DNA from: Dictyocoela muelleri
Taxonomy: Eukaryota > Microsporidia
Length of the DNA: 12,003 bases
Reading direction: 5' to 3'
NCBI GenBank assembly: GCA_016256075.1
Contig: SDVU01000605.1
Coordinates: 1 to 12,003, forward strand
Part shown: piece by piece, positions 1-6,854 of the stretch
Layout: the number at the start of each line of letters is the position of its first letter
How positions within the stretch are numbered: position 1 is the first letter of the stretch
Made by a program: the position numbers and the translations under genes
The notes under the pieces: generated by a model
Database searches by the model: none
What the model saw: the letters and a program-made list of their open reading frames with translations, nothing else
What the model was told of the DNA's origin: nothing

Positions 1-128
1 GCGACCATTTTAGGAAACTCTCATATATTCGCTCATACCTCATAATAATTACATTTTCAGTTTTATCTCGACGAATTGAGCTTATTTCAAATAAGAATCG
101 TTACCTCTACTTTTGTGAATGGCGATTT
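1..128. repeat. Partial palindromic MITE, cut by the window edge
   Basis: Bases 50-128 resemble the right arm of the palindromic element at 8610-8819. Shared blocks in the same order are TTTTCAGTTTTATC, a run like CAATAAGAATC, and ACCTCT followed by a GAATT/GAATGGCGATT stretch. I estimate about 75 percent identity by eye. The left arm is not recognisable and presumably lies partly outside the window or has decayed. There is no coding content: the short open frame at 76-279 runs through this repeat and the next and has no recognisable protein features. Confidence 0.5.
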
Positions 129-170
129 TTTATTTTTTAGGGGGGGTCTGAAACCCGGGTTAGAACCAAT
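124..170. repeat. Short dispersed repeat, copy 1 (GGGTCT...AGAACCAA)
   Basis: The block has a T-rich run, then GGGTCTGAAACCCGGGTTAG and AGAACCAA. A second, diverged copy lies at 9850-9894 in the same orientation. In both places the block sits directly beside an arm of the 8610-8819 MITE family, so it may be the flank or an extension of a larger element. On the minus strand it contains GGTTCTAACCC, loosely like a Pol III B box, but no A box was found, so no RNA gene is called. Confidence 0.4.
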
Positions 171-258
171 CTTTCAGTATCAGAAGTTTTTTTCTTTGTA
201 TTTTTATTATTTTAATCATTTCGTGATTTCTGACAGGGGTAAAATTTGGAACCGAAAA

Positions 259-293
259 TCCCACGGATTGACCTATTAGGCCGAACCGTGGGA
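259..293. other. Small hairpin, 8-bp perfect stem
   Basis: TCCCACGG (259-266) pairs perfectly with CCGTGGGA (286-293) across a 19-base loop. It is GC-rich against an AT-rich background, so it stands out, but nothing beside it shows a function. It could be part of the same ancient repeat as the preceding features. Confidence 0.35.
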
Positions 294-932
294 TAACGAA
301 AGAACACAATGGAAATTAAGCAAATCAGCTTTTGGAATGTCAAAATTCTTACGAGAGAGGCATCAATAAAACAACTAATTCCCTCGAAGGGATATCTAAG
401 CACCTAAGACTTTAATAAACGTCTAGTAATCTTCCTTAATACTTATATTAAATGAACTAAAGAATGAACAGACTATTACGGAAAACAAACTCATTTTTTC
501 TTTAATAAGGAAACTGAAATAAAAAATGATACAGTCAAAGCTCTTCTCGAGAAGTATACAATTCCCACTCCATTGGATTACTTAAAATATATAGCATTGA
601 ACTTTCGTTGGAAGTTTGACTAATAAATTTTTTTAATAAATTTTATTTATCCTTGTTTTTCACTTCAGGTCAAAAATGGTCTCAGCCGTTTTGACTTTAT
701 TTCTACTAAAATTACCCAAAATTAATTGTTTTACGATTTTCTTTTACAAAATTAGGATTCAAAATATCTAAATATTCACTAAATATGTTTGCTATTAATC
801 AAGCTCTTCTCAAAGCTTTTTATAAAACATTAATCTACCCTATTTTAAATTTTAAAAAACATTTAGGGTTTCCAATTTCTAAACATAAGGGGGTGCTATT
901 CTTAGCCAATATAATTTTTTCGGTACTACTCT
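294..932. other. Gene-free AT-rich stretch
   Basis: I see no supportable gene, RNA or repeat here. Frames on both strands are closed by frequent stops, and no similarity to the other repeats in the window was noticed. Confidence 0.5.
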
Positions 933-1037
933 GGTTTTACCGTACAAAATTTTTGCTTTATTAGGAAAATAAAATATATATATATACATATTTTTTATTT
1001 TCCTAATAAAGGTAAACTTTGTACGTTAAAACCGGTT
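933..1037. repeat. Left palindromic end of the Merlin element
   Basis: A roughly 105-bp foldback unit. The left arm begins GGTTTTACCGTACAAAATTT and includes TTATTAGGAAAATAAAA. The right arm is its inverted copy, ending in TTAAAACCGGTT. A TA dinucleotide run forms the centre. The same unit, enlarged, sits at 2010-2245. It is either the element's own terminal repeat, itself palindromic, or a small MITE present at both ends. Confidence 0.75.
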
Positions 1038-1097
1038 AACAATTCAACATATATAAAAAAAATTAAAATATACCCGATGTATTGGAGAGTTAATAAA

Positions 1098-1906
1098 ATG
1101 AGAGATGATGAATTTCTTGATCTTTTAAATAGTAATGAAAGCATTTTAAAACTGTTTAAAGCCCTAGGAATCGTAAAAAAATCTAAAAGATGCCCGAAAT
1201 GCAAGAGTAATATGCCAAGGAAAAGAAAAAAACTGAAAAATTAGGATTTTTGGTTTTGCATGGTTTGCAAAAAACACTGTTATCTACTGATTGATTTCGA
1301 ATTCTATAATCTGAAAATTGATTTAAAATGATATAAAATTTGCTTTTTATTTTTTTCAAAAATTTTTTTATATAATTATTTGCTTCATAATTGTGGAATA
1401 TCGAAGGAAGGTTATGGTACACTATTAAATCTTTTTAGGAAAAAAATTAGAAAGTATATTGAAAAGAATTTCGTTAAAATTGGTTGCCGTTTTAAGAAGT
1501 ACAAATTGATGAAAGTTTTTAAGCAAAAAATAACTATGGAATAGGAAGAAAAAGACAAAGTGCTTGGATTTTCCGATGCTAGATGTAATAAACAATGAAT
1601 GTTTTCTGAAAAAGGTTGAATTTCGGAATGCAGAAACATTAATTCCTATAATCGAATCACACATTTCCAAACACGCATATATAATATCAGATAGCTGGAG
1701 TGCGTACAATTCTTTAACTGAGATAGGATATCTTCATCAAACTGTTTACCGTAAGAGATATTTTGTGGTGGGAAACAAAGGTAAACACTCAAAAAATAGA
1801 AAACCTTTGGATGCACCTTAAAAAGATAAAACATTACAAATATGGCACAAATCTTTCAAATATTGACTATCATTTATGCGTCTTTATGTTTTTTTTGAAA
1901 TTATAA
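1098..1906 (+). pseudogene. Merlin (IS1595/ISXO2-like) DDE transposase, broken
   Basis: Remnant of a roughly 270-codon transposase. From the ATG at 1098, the first frame gives an N-terminal zinc ribbon: CPKC at 1191-1202 and CMVC at 1257-1268, followed by a helix-turn-helix-like stretch ending in LFRKKIRKYIEKNF. The catalytic core is then found in pieces: the first Asp in VQIDES (codon 1508-1510), the second Asp in ISDSWSAYN (1690-1692), and the Glu in KIENLWMHLK (1799-1801), then a C-terminal stretch YGTNLSNIDYHLCVFMFF and a stop at 1904-1906. The D-to-D spacing is about 60 codons and D-to-E about 36, as in this family. Lesions: in-frame stops at 1242, 1329 and 1520, and at least three frame changes (before 1496, near 1570, and between 1756 and 1784). 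The piece at 1576-1821 is only a fragment and should not be annotated as a gene. The residues conserved across frames show it was functional fairly recently. Confidence 0.85.
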
Positions 1907-2009
1907 AAACATAGAATTGAGTAACTTTATAGCGATTATATTAAATAATAAATTTTCAAACTATTATTTTAATTATAAATTTTTTTTAAATATAAGGTGA
2001 ATTGTTAAC

Positions 2010-2245
2010 CGGTTTTACCGTACAAAATTTTTCTTCATTAGGAAAATAAAATATATATATATATATATATATTTAAACATGGGAAATCTAAAAAGTTATC
2101 CATATATCACGAGCCTTCATATATAAAAATGAAAGCTCGTGATATATGGTAACTTTTTTTGGATTTCTCATGTTAGAATATATATATATATACATATTTT
2201 TTATTTTCCTAATAAAGAAAAATTTATTTTAAGGTAAAACCGGTT
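2010..2245. repeat. Right palindromic end of the Merlin element
   Basis: Enlarged counterpart of 933-1037. It begins with CCGGTTTTACCGTACAAAAT and ATTAGGAAAATAAAATATAT, and ends with the inverted copy finishing GGTAAAACCGG. Its centre contains TA-dinucleotide runs and a further hairpin (2075-2173) that is absent from the left end, so the two ends differ by roughly 130 bp. Confidence 0.75.
2075..2173. repeat. Hairpin nested inside the right Merlin end
   Basis: A near-perfect foldback of about 100 bp. The left arm contains AACATGGGAAATCT, AAAGTTATC and CATATATCACGAGC. The right arm is the inverted copy, with GCTCGTGATATATGGTAAC and a TTTCTCATGTT end. Each arm is about 44 bases. TA repeats border both sides, consistent with insertion of a very small foldback element into the TA-rich centre of the older palindrome. 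It has no coding capacity. Confidence 0.75.
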
Positions 2246-2336
2246 ATGTACTATTTTTTCCTAGAATGATTCTATTGCGTGTTTTATATTGCTTATCATT
2301 TTCATATCTTTTATTTTATCAATGGCATACTATTTA

Positions 2337-2672
2337 TTATAAGCTGTTTGATGTAGATATTAGATTTATTGATATTAAAAAATTATTTTCTATTATTTTT
2401 TTACAATTTTTGTTTTTATTTTGACTTAAATCATTCATAAATTCTAAATGTGCACTGTAAGATTCGCTTTTCGCGTATTTATGACAATTCATTATCTTAA
2501 AGATGTTCTTACTAAAATATTAAGTTATATTGAATTTTTCGTGACAATTATAAAAGACATATTCTTTTGCTTTATTGTAAATTGTTTTTTTTTTGCTATT
2601 CCGTTTTTTGTTTGACATCAATAAAGGTTTTTTATTATGTAAAAATAAATCTATTTTAGCATATTCAGATGT
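2337..2672 (-). pseudogene. Possible coding remnant, unrecognised
   Basis: On the minus strand a frame is open from about 2672 down to the TAA at 2337-2339, except for one TAA at 2520-2522. The second half reads through MNCHKYAKSESYSAHLEF and is Lys/Asn-rich. Unbroken runs of this size can arise by chance at this base composition, and I recognise no domain. A Met codon lies at 2616-2618. It may be the remains of another transposon protein or simply chance. Confidence 0.2.
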
Positions 2673-2960
2673 TACTTAAATTTTATATCTCTTTGTAATA
2701 AAGTTTGTTATTATCAAGAAAATACAATTCAAAAATATTTTTCAGTTTAGGCGTACCACTGATCTAGTTACCCCATATTTCCTAGATATATTACTTTTTC
2801 CAAAATTTTATCTTTTCTGCAATTTTATTCTTCCATCCTAAACTTTCTACCGTCGTTATTCATATTTCTAATTGTTTTTAGGTAAAATAAAAAATATTAC
2901 TTTAACCTTTAATTTTAGCATAAAAATAAAAATTTGTCTATTTTTAGAAATCCAATCTCC
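2673..2960. other. Gene-free AT-rich stretch
   Basis: Nothing supportable is seen on either strand. The segment 2750-2870 is slightly less AT-rich but shows no open frame and no match to the repeats elsewhere in the window. Confidence 0.5.
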
Positions 2961-3415
2961 TATATATATTACATGTTGATAACATCCATAGCTGCCAATC
3001 CGGAGAGTTGTCTCCTATTTTTGTCTGCGGCCTTTGGTTCTTAGTGTTCCAATAATACTTCACTTATAAGCTACACAGAAGCCCAGCTATATACGCGATC
3101 TTCGTTTTATCAATGACTCAGCAGGATACTGGTAATTAGTGACTTTCATGAATTTTTATTTTTCACTACTTTTTGCCGAGATGCGTCGCCACACATATAA
3201 CCTCAGCTAAGAGAGTCCCTTCTGCTTCATCTTCATATTAGACCAAGTCTTAATCAGCTATAACACACCGGAACAACTGTATATTATTTATAATTATATA
3301 GTTATGACCGCTTAATGGCATTCCCATATTATTTATTAAAGAGTGACGTCAGCGGGATTCAAACGACGATACTTAAATTTACATTCAAGAATGTTAACCA
3401 ATAAGCTTTCTGGCC
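2961..3415 (-). mobile_element. tRNA-derived SINE-like element, full length (copy A)
   Basis: A full-length copy of the window's dominant repeat, read on the minus strand. The tRNA-like head starts near 3415 (GGCCAGAAAGCTTATTGG) and includes GTTTGAATCCCGCTGACGTC, a mutated B-box region. The body follows (AAGACTTGGTCTAATATGA, GACGCATCTCGGCAAAAAGT, TCCTGCTGAGTCATTGATAA, GGAACACTAAGAACCAAAGG) and the unit ends in GGCAGCTATGGATGTTATCA and ACATGTAATATATATA. The A box is damaged, so this copy is probably not transcribed. The sense strand of the whole unit contains no TTTT. There is no open reading frame. It lines up over its full length with 4644-5089 and 10875-11325. Confidence 0.85.
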
Positions 3416-3458
3416 GAAGATCTTTCACCAAAGAGTATTGATTCGCTAAAAAATCTTG

Positions 3459-3509
3459 AAAAAACAATTTATAAGAAAAAACAATTTATAAGAAAAAACA
3501 ATTTATAAG
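3459..3509. repeat. Tandem repeat, 17 bp x 3
   Basis: Three perfect copies of AAAAAACAATTTATAAG, followed by the start of a fourth (AAAAAACAA). Perfect identity suggests recent slippage or duplication. It lies just beyond the 5' head of SINE copy A. Confidence 0.9.
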
Positions 3510-3599
3510 AAAAAACAACAATTTTAAAACAATATTAGATTATTTTAATTTAAAATAAATCTTAATATTACTCAATATTTTTTTTTATCATTTCCACTA

Positions 3600-3720
3600 A
3601 TTTACGCGCATTGTTTGTATTTCCCACCAATTTCTTACTGATTCCTACTCTTTTTCTACCAACTTTCACCCAATTTCTATTCTTTTTCCCACCCTTCTTT
3701 TTTTCCAATTTTTCACCGGC
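3600..3720. other. Pyrimidine-rich tract on the + strand
   Basis: A strongly strand-asymmetric stretch: nearly all C and T plus short A runs, with repeated variants of CCCACCAATTTCT / CCAACTTTCACCCAATTTCT. It may be a decayed minisatellite of about 14 bp. Open frames cross it on both strands (3568-3750 minus, 3611-3829 plus), but their composition is that of the tract (Lys/Gly- or Phe/Pro-rich), so I do not call them genes. Confidence 0.4.
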
Positions 3721-3750
3721 TCCAAGGATGGAAAATATAAGCGGGTACAT

Positions 3751-4198
3751 TATATATATAATATATTACGCTTTGTGTATAACAGAAATGAAAATAATGA
3801 AGCTTTTAAATTTTTTATTAATTCAATAATTGATAAAATAATTAATTAAATAATTTTGATTTTTTTCTTTGTGTTTCATTAAGAGTGAAAAGTAAAAAAA
3901 GCAATTATTTCTTAATTTTAGCCATTAGAGGCGCACCTGACCCAGAAATCGCAATTAAATGTAAATATATTTATCAAAATGTATTGAATTTGATTCAATC
4001 AAAATATTTTATTTGAAAATTCTAGAAGTTCTTAAAATTAATAAATTCTATAGATTTTTTATTAATATTTTATTTTTTGCAATAAAAACAATTTTTTAGT
4101 GCATTTGTATGATATTGATACTGTCCATTATATAAAGCAACTTTACTTTTAAAAAATCAGAGGAGAATAAAAACTGTAAATAATATATATATATATAT
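3751..4198. other. Gene-free AT-rich stretch
   Basis: Low-complexity DNA with short A/T runs, ending in a TA dinucleotide run at about 4182-4200. No gene or recognisable repeat was found. Confidence 0.5.
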
Positions 4199-4500
4199 AT
4201 TCCATGCTTACACCAAATATAGCTGATAACCTGGAGAGTTACACTTTTCCGTGTCTTTAGACTTTTGATTCGCGTCTTTTAAAAAATACATTACTTCTAA
4301 GCTACCCATAAGCCCATCTCTATACGCGATATTCGTTTTATCAATGAATTGGTAGGATAAAGGTAATTAATGCCTTTTTCATGAATTATTAGTTATATAT
4401 TTTCACTACTTATTTTGCAGTGATTCTCAACATCAATCCTAACACCTAGGCGACTTATTTCGGTGTAATTGTTATATTATAACAAGTCATAGGAGAATCT
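4199..4500 (-). mobile_element. Relic of the SINE-like family (copy C), head missing
   Basis: Diverged 3' and central parts of the SINE unit in minus orientation. Recognisable landmarks are CTGGAGAGTT, TAAGCTACCCATAAGCCCAT, TATACGCGATATTCGTTTTA, TCAATGAATTGGTAGGATA and ACACCTAGGCGAC. It stops at AACAAGTCAT, before the tRNA-like head, where the 4502-5706 inverted-repeat element begins. It resembles copy D more than the full-length copies, suggesting an older subfamily. Confidence 0.65.
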
Positions 4501-4510
4501 GTTTTTTTTC

Positions 4511-4622
4511 CTTTGGCGAAAAAAAACGGATGCCATTTTGGTGCTAAATCCGTTTTTGCCGAAATTTTTAATACTAATTAAAACAAAAATATAAAATTGA
4601 TAATGATTTTAAAAAATAATTA
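4511..4622 (+). repeat. Left terminal inverted repeat of the 1.2-kb element
   Basis: Begins CTTTGGCGAAAAAAAACGGA, then TGCCATTTTGGTGCTAAATC, ATACTAATTAAAACAAAAAT and ATAAAATTGATAATGATTTT. It matches the reverse complement of 5588-5697 at roughly 80-85 percent by eye. Within it ACGGAT and ATCCGT can pair to form a small hairpin. Confidence 0.75.
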
Positions 4623-4643
4623 ATAAAAAATACATTTTTATAT

Positions 4644-5089
4644 TCATGTTGACAACATCCATTTCTGCAAACCCGGAGAGTTGTCTACTACCGTGGTCTG
4701 TGATCTTTGGTTCTTGGTGTTCCAATAATACTTTACGTCTAAGCATCCCAGAAGCCCAGCTGTATACGCGATCTTCGTTTTAACGAGGACTCAGTAGGAT
4801 ACTGGTAATTAGTGGTTTTTCATGAATTTATATTTTTCACTACTTTTTGCCGAGATGCGTCGCCGCAATCCTCCCCACACCTAATAGGGTTCTTCTGCAG
4901 TATTATCATATTAGACAAGGTCTTAATCAGCTATACCACACTGGAACAACTGTATATTATACTATAATTATATAGTTATGACCGCTTAATGTCATTCCCT
5001 CATTATTTACTAAAGAGTGGCGTCAGCGGGATTCGAACCACAATACTTAAATTGTCATTCAAAAATGTTAACCACAGAGCTATGTGGCC
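4644..5089 (-). mobile_element. tRNA-derived SINE-like element, full length (copy B)
   Basis: A full-length minus-strand copy inserted inside the 1.2-kb inverted-repeat element. The head reads GGCCACATAGCTCTGTGGTT, with a near-canonical A box (TAGCTCTGTGG), and has a perfect B box GGTTCGAATCC at 5032-5042 on the complement. The body matches copies A and F, and the unit ends GCAGAAATGGATGTTGTCAA then CATG. Flanks carry AAAAAATACATTT (4625-4637) and AAAGAATACATTT (5094-5106), 12 of 13 bases alike: a probable target-site duplication and direct evidence of retroposition. One TTTTT in the head might terminate transcription early, so present activity is doubtful. Confidence 0.88.
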
Positions 5090-5587
5090 CCATAAAGAAT
5101 ACATTTAGCATAAAAAATATTGAATAAAAATTTTAGACTTTAAAGCCATTTTTCTAAAAAATTTTATTTCATCATATAAATGTAATTTTTCATTATTATT
5201 TTAATGTCATTATTATAACTGATACCTAATATCTATTCAGATTTCAAATTTATCATAATTAATTTTTGTATTTATCTTCAGTTTTGAAAAAATTAATGAT
5301 TTTGTCTAATGACGACCATTTTTTTTAATCATTGAGTTATATAATTATGATAAGATTTACAACTATCTGTTGTTAAAGGTACATCGATAATATTCTTTTA
5401 CTTGCTGACAAATAATATATTTCTTTTGTTACAATATTGCAGATATTTTTTATAAAAAATTTTTTCAAAAAATCTGTTATTTAAATAATTTAATTTTCAT
5501 TATTCATAAACTTTTTTAAATTTTAAAACCCACCATATAACTTTTAGAATTATTATGTATGCTAATATAATTAGAATATAACATATT
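5090..5587. other. Gene-free interior of the 1.2-kb element
   Basis: AT-rich DNA with no open frame of note and no repeat match seen apart from the target-duplication bases at 5094-5106. It probably represents the original interior of the non-autonomous inverted-repeat element. Confidence 0.45.
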
Positions 5588-5697
5588 TAAAAAATAATTA
5601 TCACTTTTATATTTTTGTTTTAATTAGTATTTAAAAATTTTGGGCGAAAAAAAAAACGGATTTTGCAGCAAAATGACACCCGATTCTCGCCAAACGC
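5588..5697 (-). repeat. Right terminal inverted repeat of the 1.2-kb element
   Basis: Inverted partner of 4511-4622. On the complement it reads GTTTGGCGAGAATCGGGTGT, CATTTTGCTGCAAAATCCGT, then ATACTAATTAAAACAAAAAT. The short open frame at 5631-5813 (minus) runs through this repeat into a SINE relic and is not a gene. Confidence 0.75.
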
Positions 5698-5711
5698 AAA
5701 AAAAGGATAAA

Positions 5712-5953
5712 CCTTGTATCAATGACTCGGCAGGAAAGGATAATTAATGCCTTTTCATGAATTATTATTGTTTTTTCACTATTTATTTTGCCGTGATGCG
5801 TCTCAGTATCCATACTAACATCTAGGCGAGTTTTTTCTGGGAAAATGTTATATTATACCATGTCTTAATCAGCTTTACAACTCTGGCTCAACTGTATATT
5901 AAACTATATTTCTATACTAATTGACTGATTATGTCATTCCCAAATTATTTATT
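5712..5953 (-). mobile_element. Relic of the SINE-like family (copy D)
   Basis: A diverged central part of the SINE unit on the minus strand. Landmarks on the + strand are TATCAATGACTCGGCAGG, CTTTTCATGAATTATTATTG, GATGCGTCTCAG, AACATCTAGGCGAG, TGTCTTAATCAGC and ATGTCATTCCCAAATTATTT. It ends at TTATTAAC, where a foldback MITE begins. The tRNA-like head is not recognisable beyond the MITE. It overlaps copy C in content over about 170 bp, so C and D are two separate insertions rather than halves of one. Confidence 0.6.
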
Positions 5954-5956
5954 AAC

Positions 5957-6157
5957 TGTAAACTAAAAATGAATTAAATTTTATATTAAAATTTAGAAAC
6001 AAATTATTATTCATAAAAAACTTTATATTTAAAAAATAAAAAATTTCTCCATTAATGGATAATTTTGCTATTTTTAGAATATTAAGTTTTTTATGAATAA
6101 TAATTTTTTCCTAAATTTTAATATAAAATTAAATTTCTTTTTAATTACAGTTTACTT
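5957..6157. mobile_element. Foldback MITE (about 200 bp)
   Basis: Two inverted arms of about 65 bp: the left arm runs from TGTAAACTAAAAATGAATTA through TTTATATTAAAATTTAG and ATTATTATTCATAAAAAACT, and the right arm is its inverted copy ending in ACAGTTTACT. The centre is about 60-70 bp and AT-rich. It has no coding capacity. It lies against the broken edge of SINE relic D and probably inserted into it. The superfamily is unknown. Confidence 0.75.
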
Positions 6158-6245
6158 ATAAGGTAAAAGAGGCTTTATATAATAGAACAGTACCCTATTT
6201 TACGGCTAGTAGATTCATTTTAAACAATTATTAAGAATATATTAA

Positions 6246-6385
6246 ATCTTAATCAGTTTTAACATACAACCTTAGCTTTATACGCTCGTTCAGTTATTGA
6301 TTACTTAATGCCATTCCCGATTAATTTATTAGAGCGACAAAAAAAAATTAAAACTTAATAATACAAGTTATATCCAAATTGCTAA
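6246..6385 (-). mobile_element. Relic of the SINE head region (copy E)
   Basis: A heavily decayed piece in minus orientation. Its landmarks are ATCTTAATCAG, TTACTTAATGCCATTCCCGA, TTAATTTATTAGAG and a GCTAACTATG corresponding to the head's TTAACCACTGAGCTAT region. Both Pol III boxes are lost. The identity is weak but collinear with copies A and B. Confidence 0.45.
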
Positions 6386-6482
6386 CTATGGATAAATCTA
6401 GATCTTTGATAATATACGTGAATTTTTTAATTTTTACTAATATTTAAACATAATAATTAACTTATCAATAGTTAAAATGATA

Positions 6483-6640
6483 TCAACAATGAAATAGAAG
6501 AAGTCTCTTCTCCAACTTGGTATGCTATAAAATTTCACGAAAAAAAAAGTAGAATATAAAAAATCGTAAAAAATCATAAAGTTACCTGTATCCTGTTTTT
6601 CATTGATAAAACTAAAATCGGGTATAAATATTTTCTATAA
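6483..6640 (+). mobile_element. Relic of the SINE body, plus strand
   Basis: It aligns in order with the body of copy F: CAACAATGAAATAGAAG against GACAATGAACCAGAAG, AGTCTCTTCTCC against GACTCTCCT, and TTACCTGTATCCTG, CATTGATAAAACTAAAATCG and GGTATA near 6580-6625. The head and 3' end are absent. This is the nearest SINE trace upstream of the proteasome gene. Confidence 0.5.
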
Positions 6641-6750
6641 GTTTAAAATTTATAACTTGAAACAAAAAATTTTTGTTCTAAAAATAAGGATAGAAATAAT
6701 TTTTAGATTTAGAAATTAATTATGAATAATGTTGGTATGTATGATAGAAA

Positions 6751-6818
6751 TAATAAATTCTTAAAATAATAAATTCTTAAAATAACAAATTCTTAAAATA
6801 ATTAATTCTTAAAATAAT
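6751..6818. repeat. Tandem repeat, 16 bp x 4
   Basis: Four units of about AATAAATTCTTAAAAT with a strict 16-bp period (the TTC motif recurs at 16-bp steps from 6758 to 6808), with single-base changes in the later units. It lies about 330 bp upstream of the Rpt4 start and is unrelated in sequence to the larger array that follows. Confidence 0.85.
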
Positions 6819-6854
6819 TTCAATTATGATATTTCTAAATATCAATTAATCCAC

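Larger units (their letters stand above)
933..2245 (+). mobile_element. Merlin-type DNA transposon, inactive
   Basis: A decayed DNA transposon of the Merlin superfamily, the eukaryotic relatives of bacterial IS1016/IS1595. It is recognised by the transposase remnant at 1098-1906 and by inverted repeats around it. The inner inverted repeats match closely: 1021-1048 and the reverse complement of 1996-2023 share about 25 of 28 bases, centred on ACCGGTTAACAATTCA, and weaker matching continues inward through an AT-rich run. Outside these, each end is a large palindrome (933-1037 and 2010-2245) with the same arm sequence, so the terminal inverted repeats probably extend to the outer edges. Outer flanks carry GTACTACT (923-930) and GTACTATT (2248-2255), a possible imperfect 8-bp target duplication as Merlin makes, though offset a few bases from the ends. 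Merlin elements are known from other microsporidia. The exact borders are uncertain. Confidence 0.8.
4502..5706. mobile_element. Terminal-inverted-repeat element (1.2 kb) with a SINE inside
   Basis: Inverted repeats of about 110 bp (4511-4622 and 5588-5697) bracket this segment. Inside are a SINE copy (4644-5089) and AT-rich DNA with no open frame, so without the SINE the element would be about 750 bp and non-autonomous. No transposase was found. The family is unknown; a cut-and-paste DNA transposon is the natural reading. The right border could extend a few bases into the A/T run. Old SINE relics (copies C and D) abut both ends. Confidence 0.65.

Noticed and set aside
76-403. Frames at 76-279 (+) and 212-403 (-)
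   Set aside because: They cross repeat fragments and a hairpin, and no domain or conserved motif is visible.
995-1834. Minus-strand frames of 60-95 codons across the Merlin region
   Set aside because: They are antisense to the transposase remnant and have Phe/Leu/Ser-rich noise composition.
923-2255. GTACTACT / GTACTATT as a firm Merlin target duplication
   Set aside because: It is one mismatch off and displaced by a few bases from the apparent ends on each side; mentioned only as a candidate.
3568-3829. Open frames on both strands at 3568-3750 and 3611-3829
   Set aside because: Both follow the strand asymmetry of the pyrimidine tract and have low-complexity products.
2961-5089. LTR element interpretation of the repeated 450-bp units
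   Set aside because: The units do not end in TG...CA, have Pol III boxes, occur alone in both orientations, and no gag or pol sequence lies between them.
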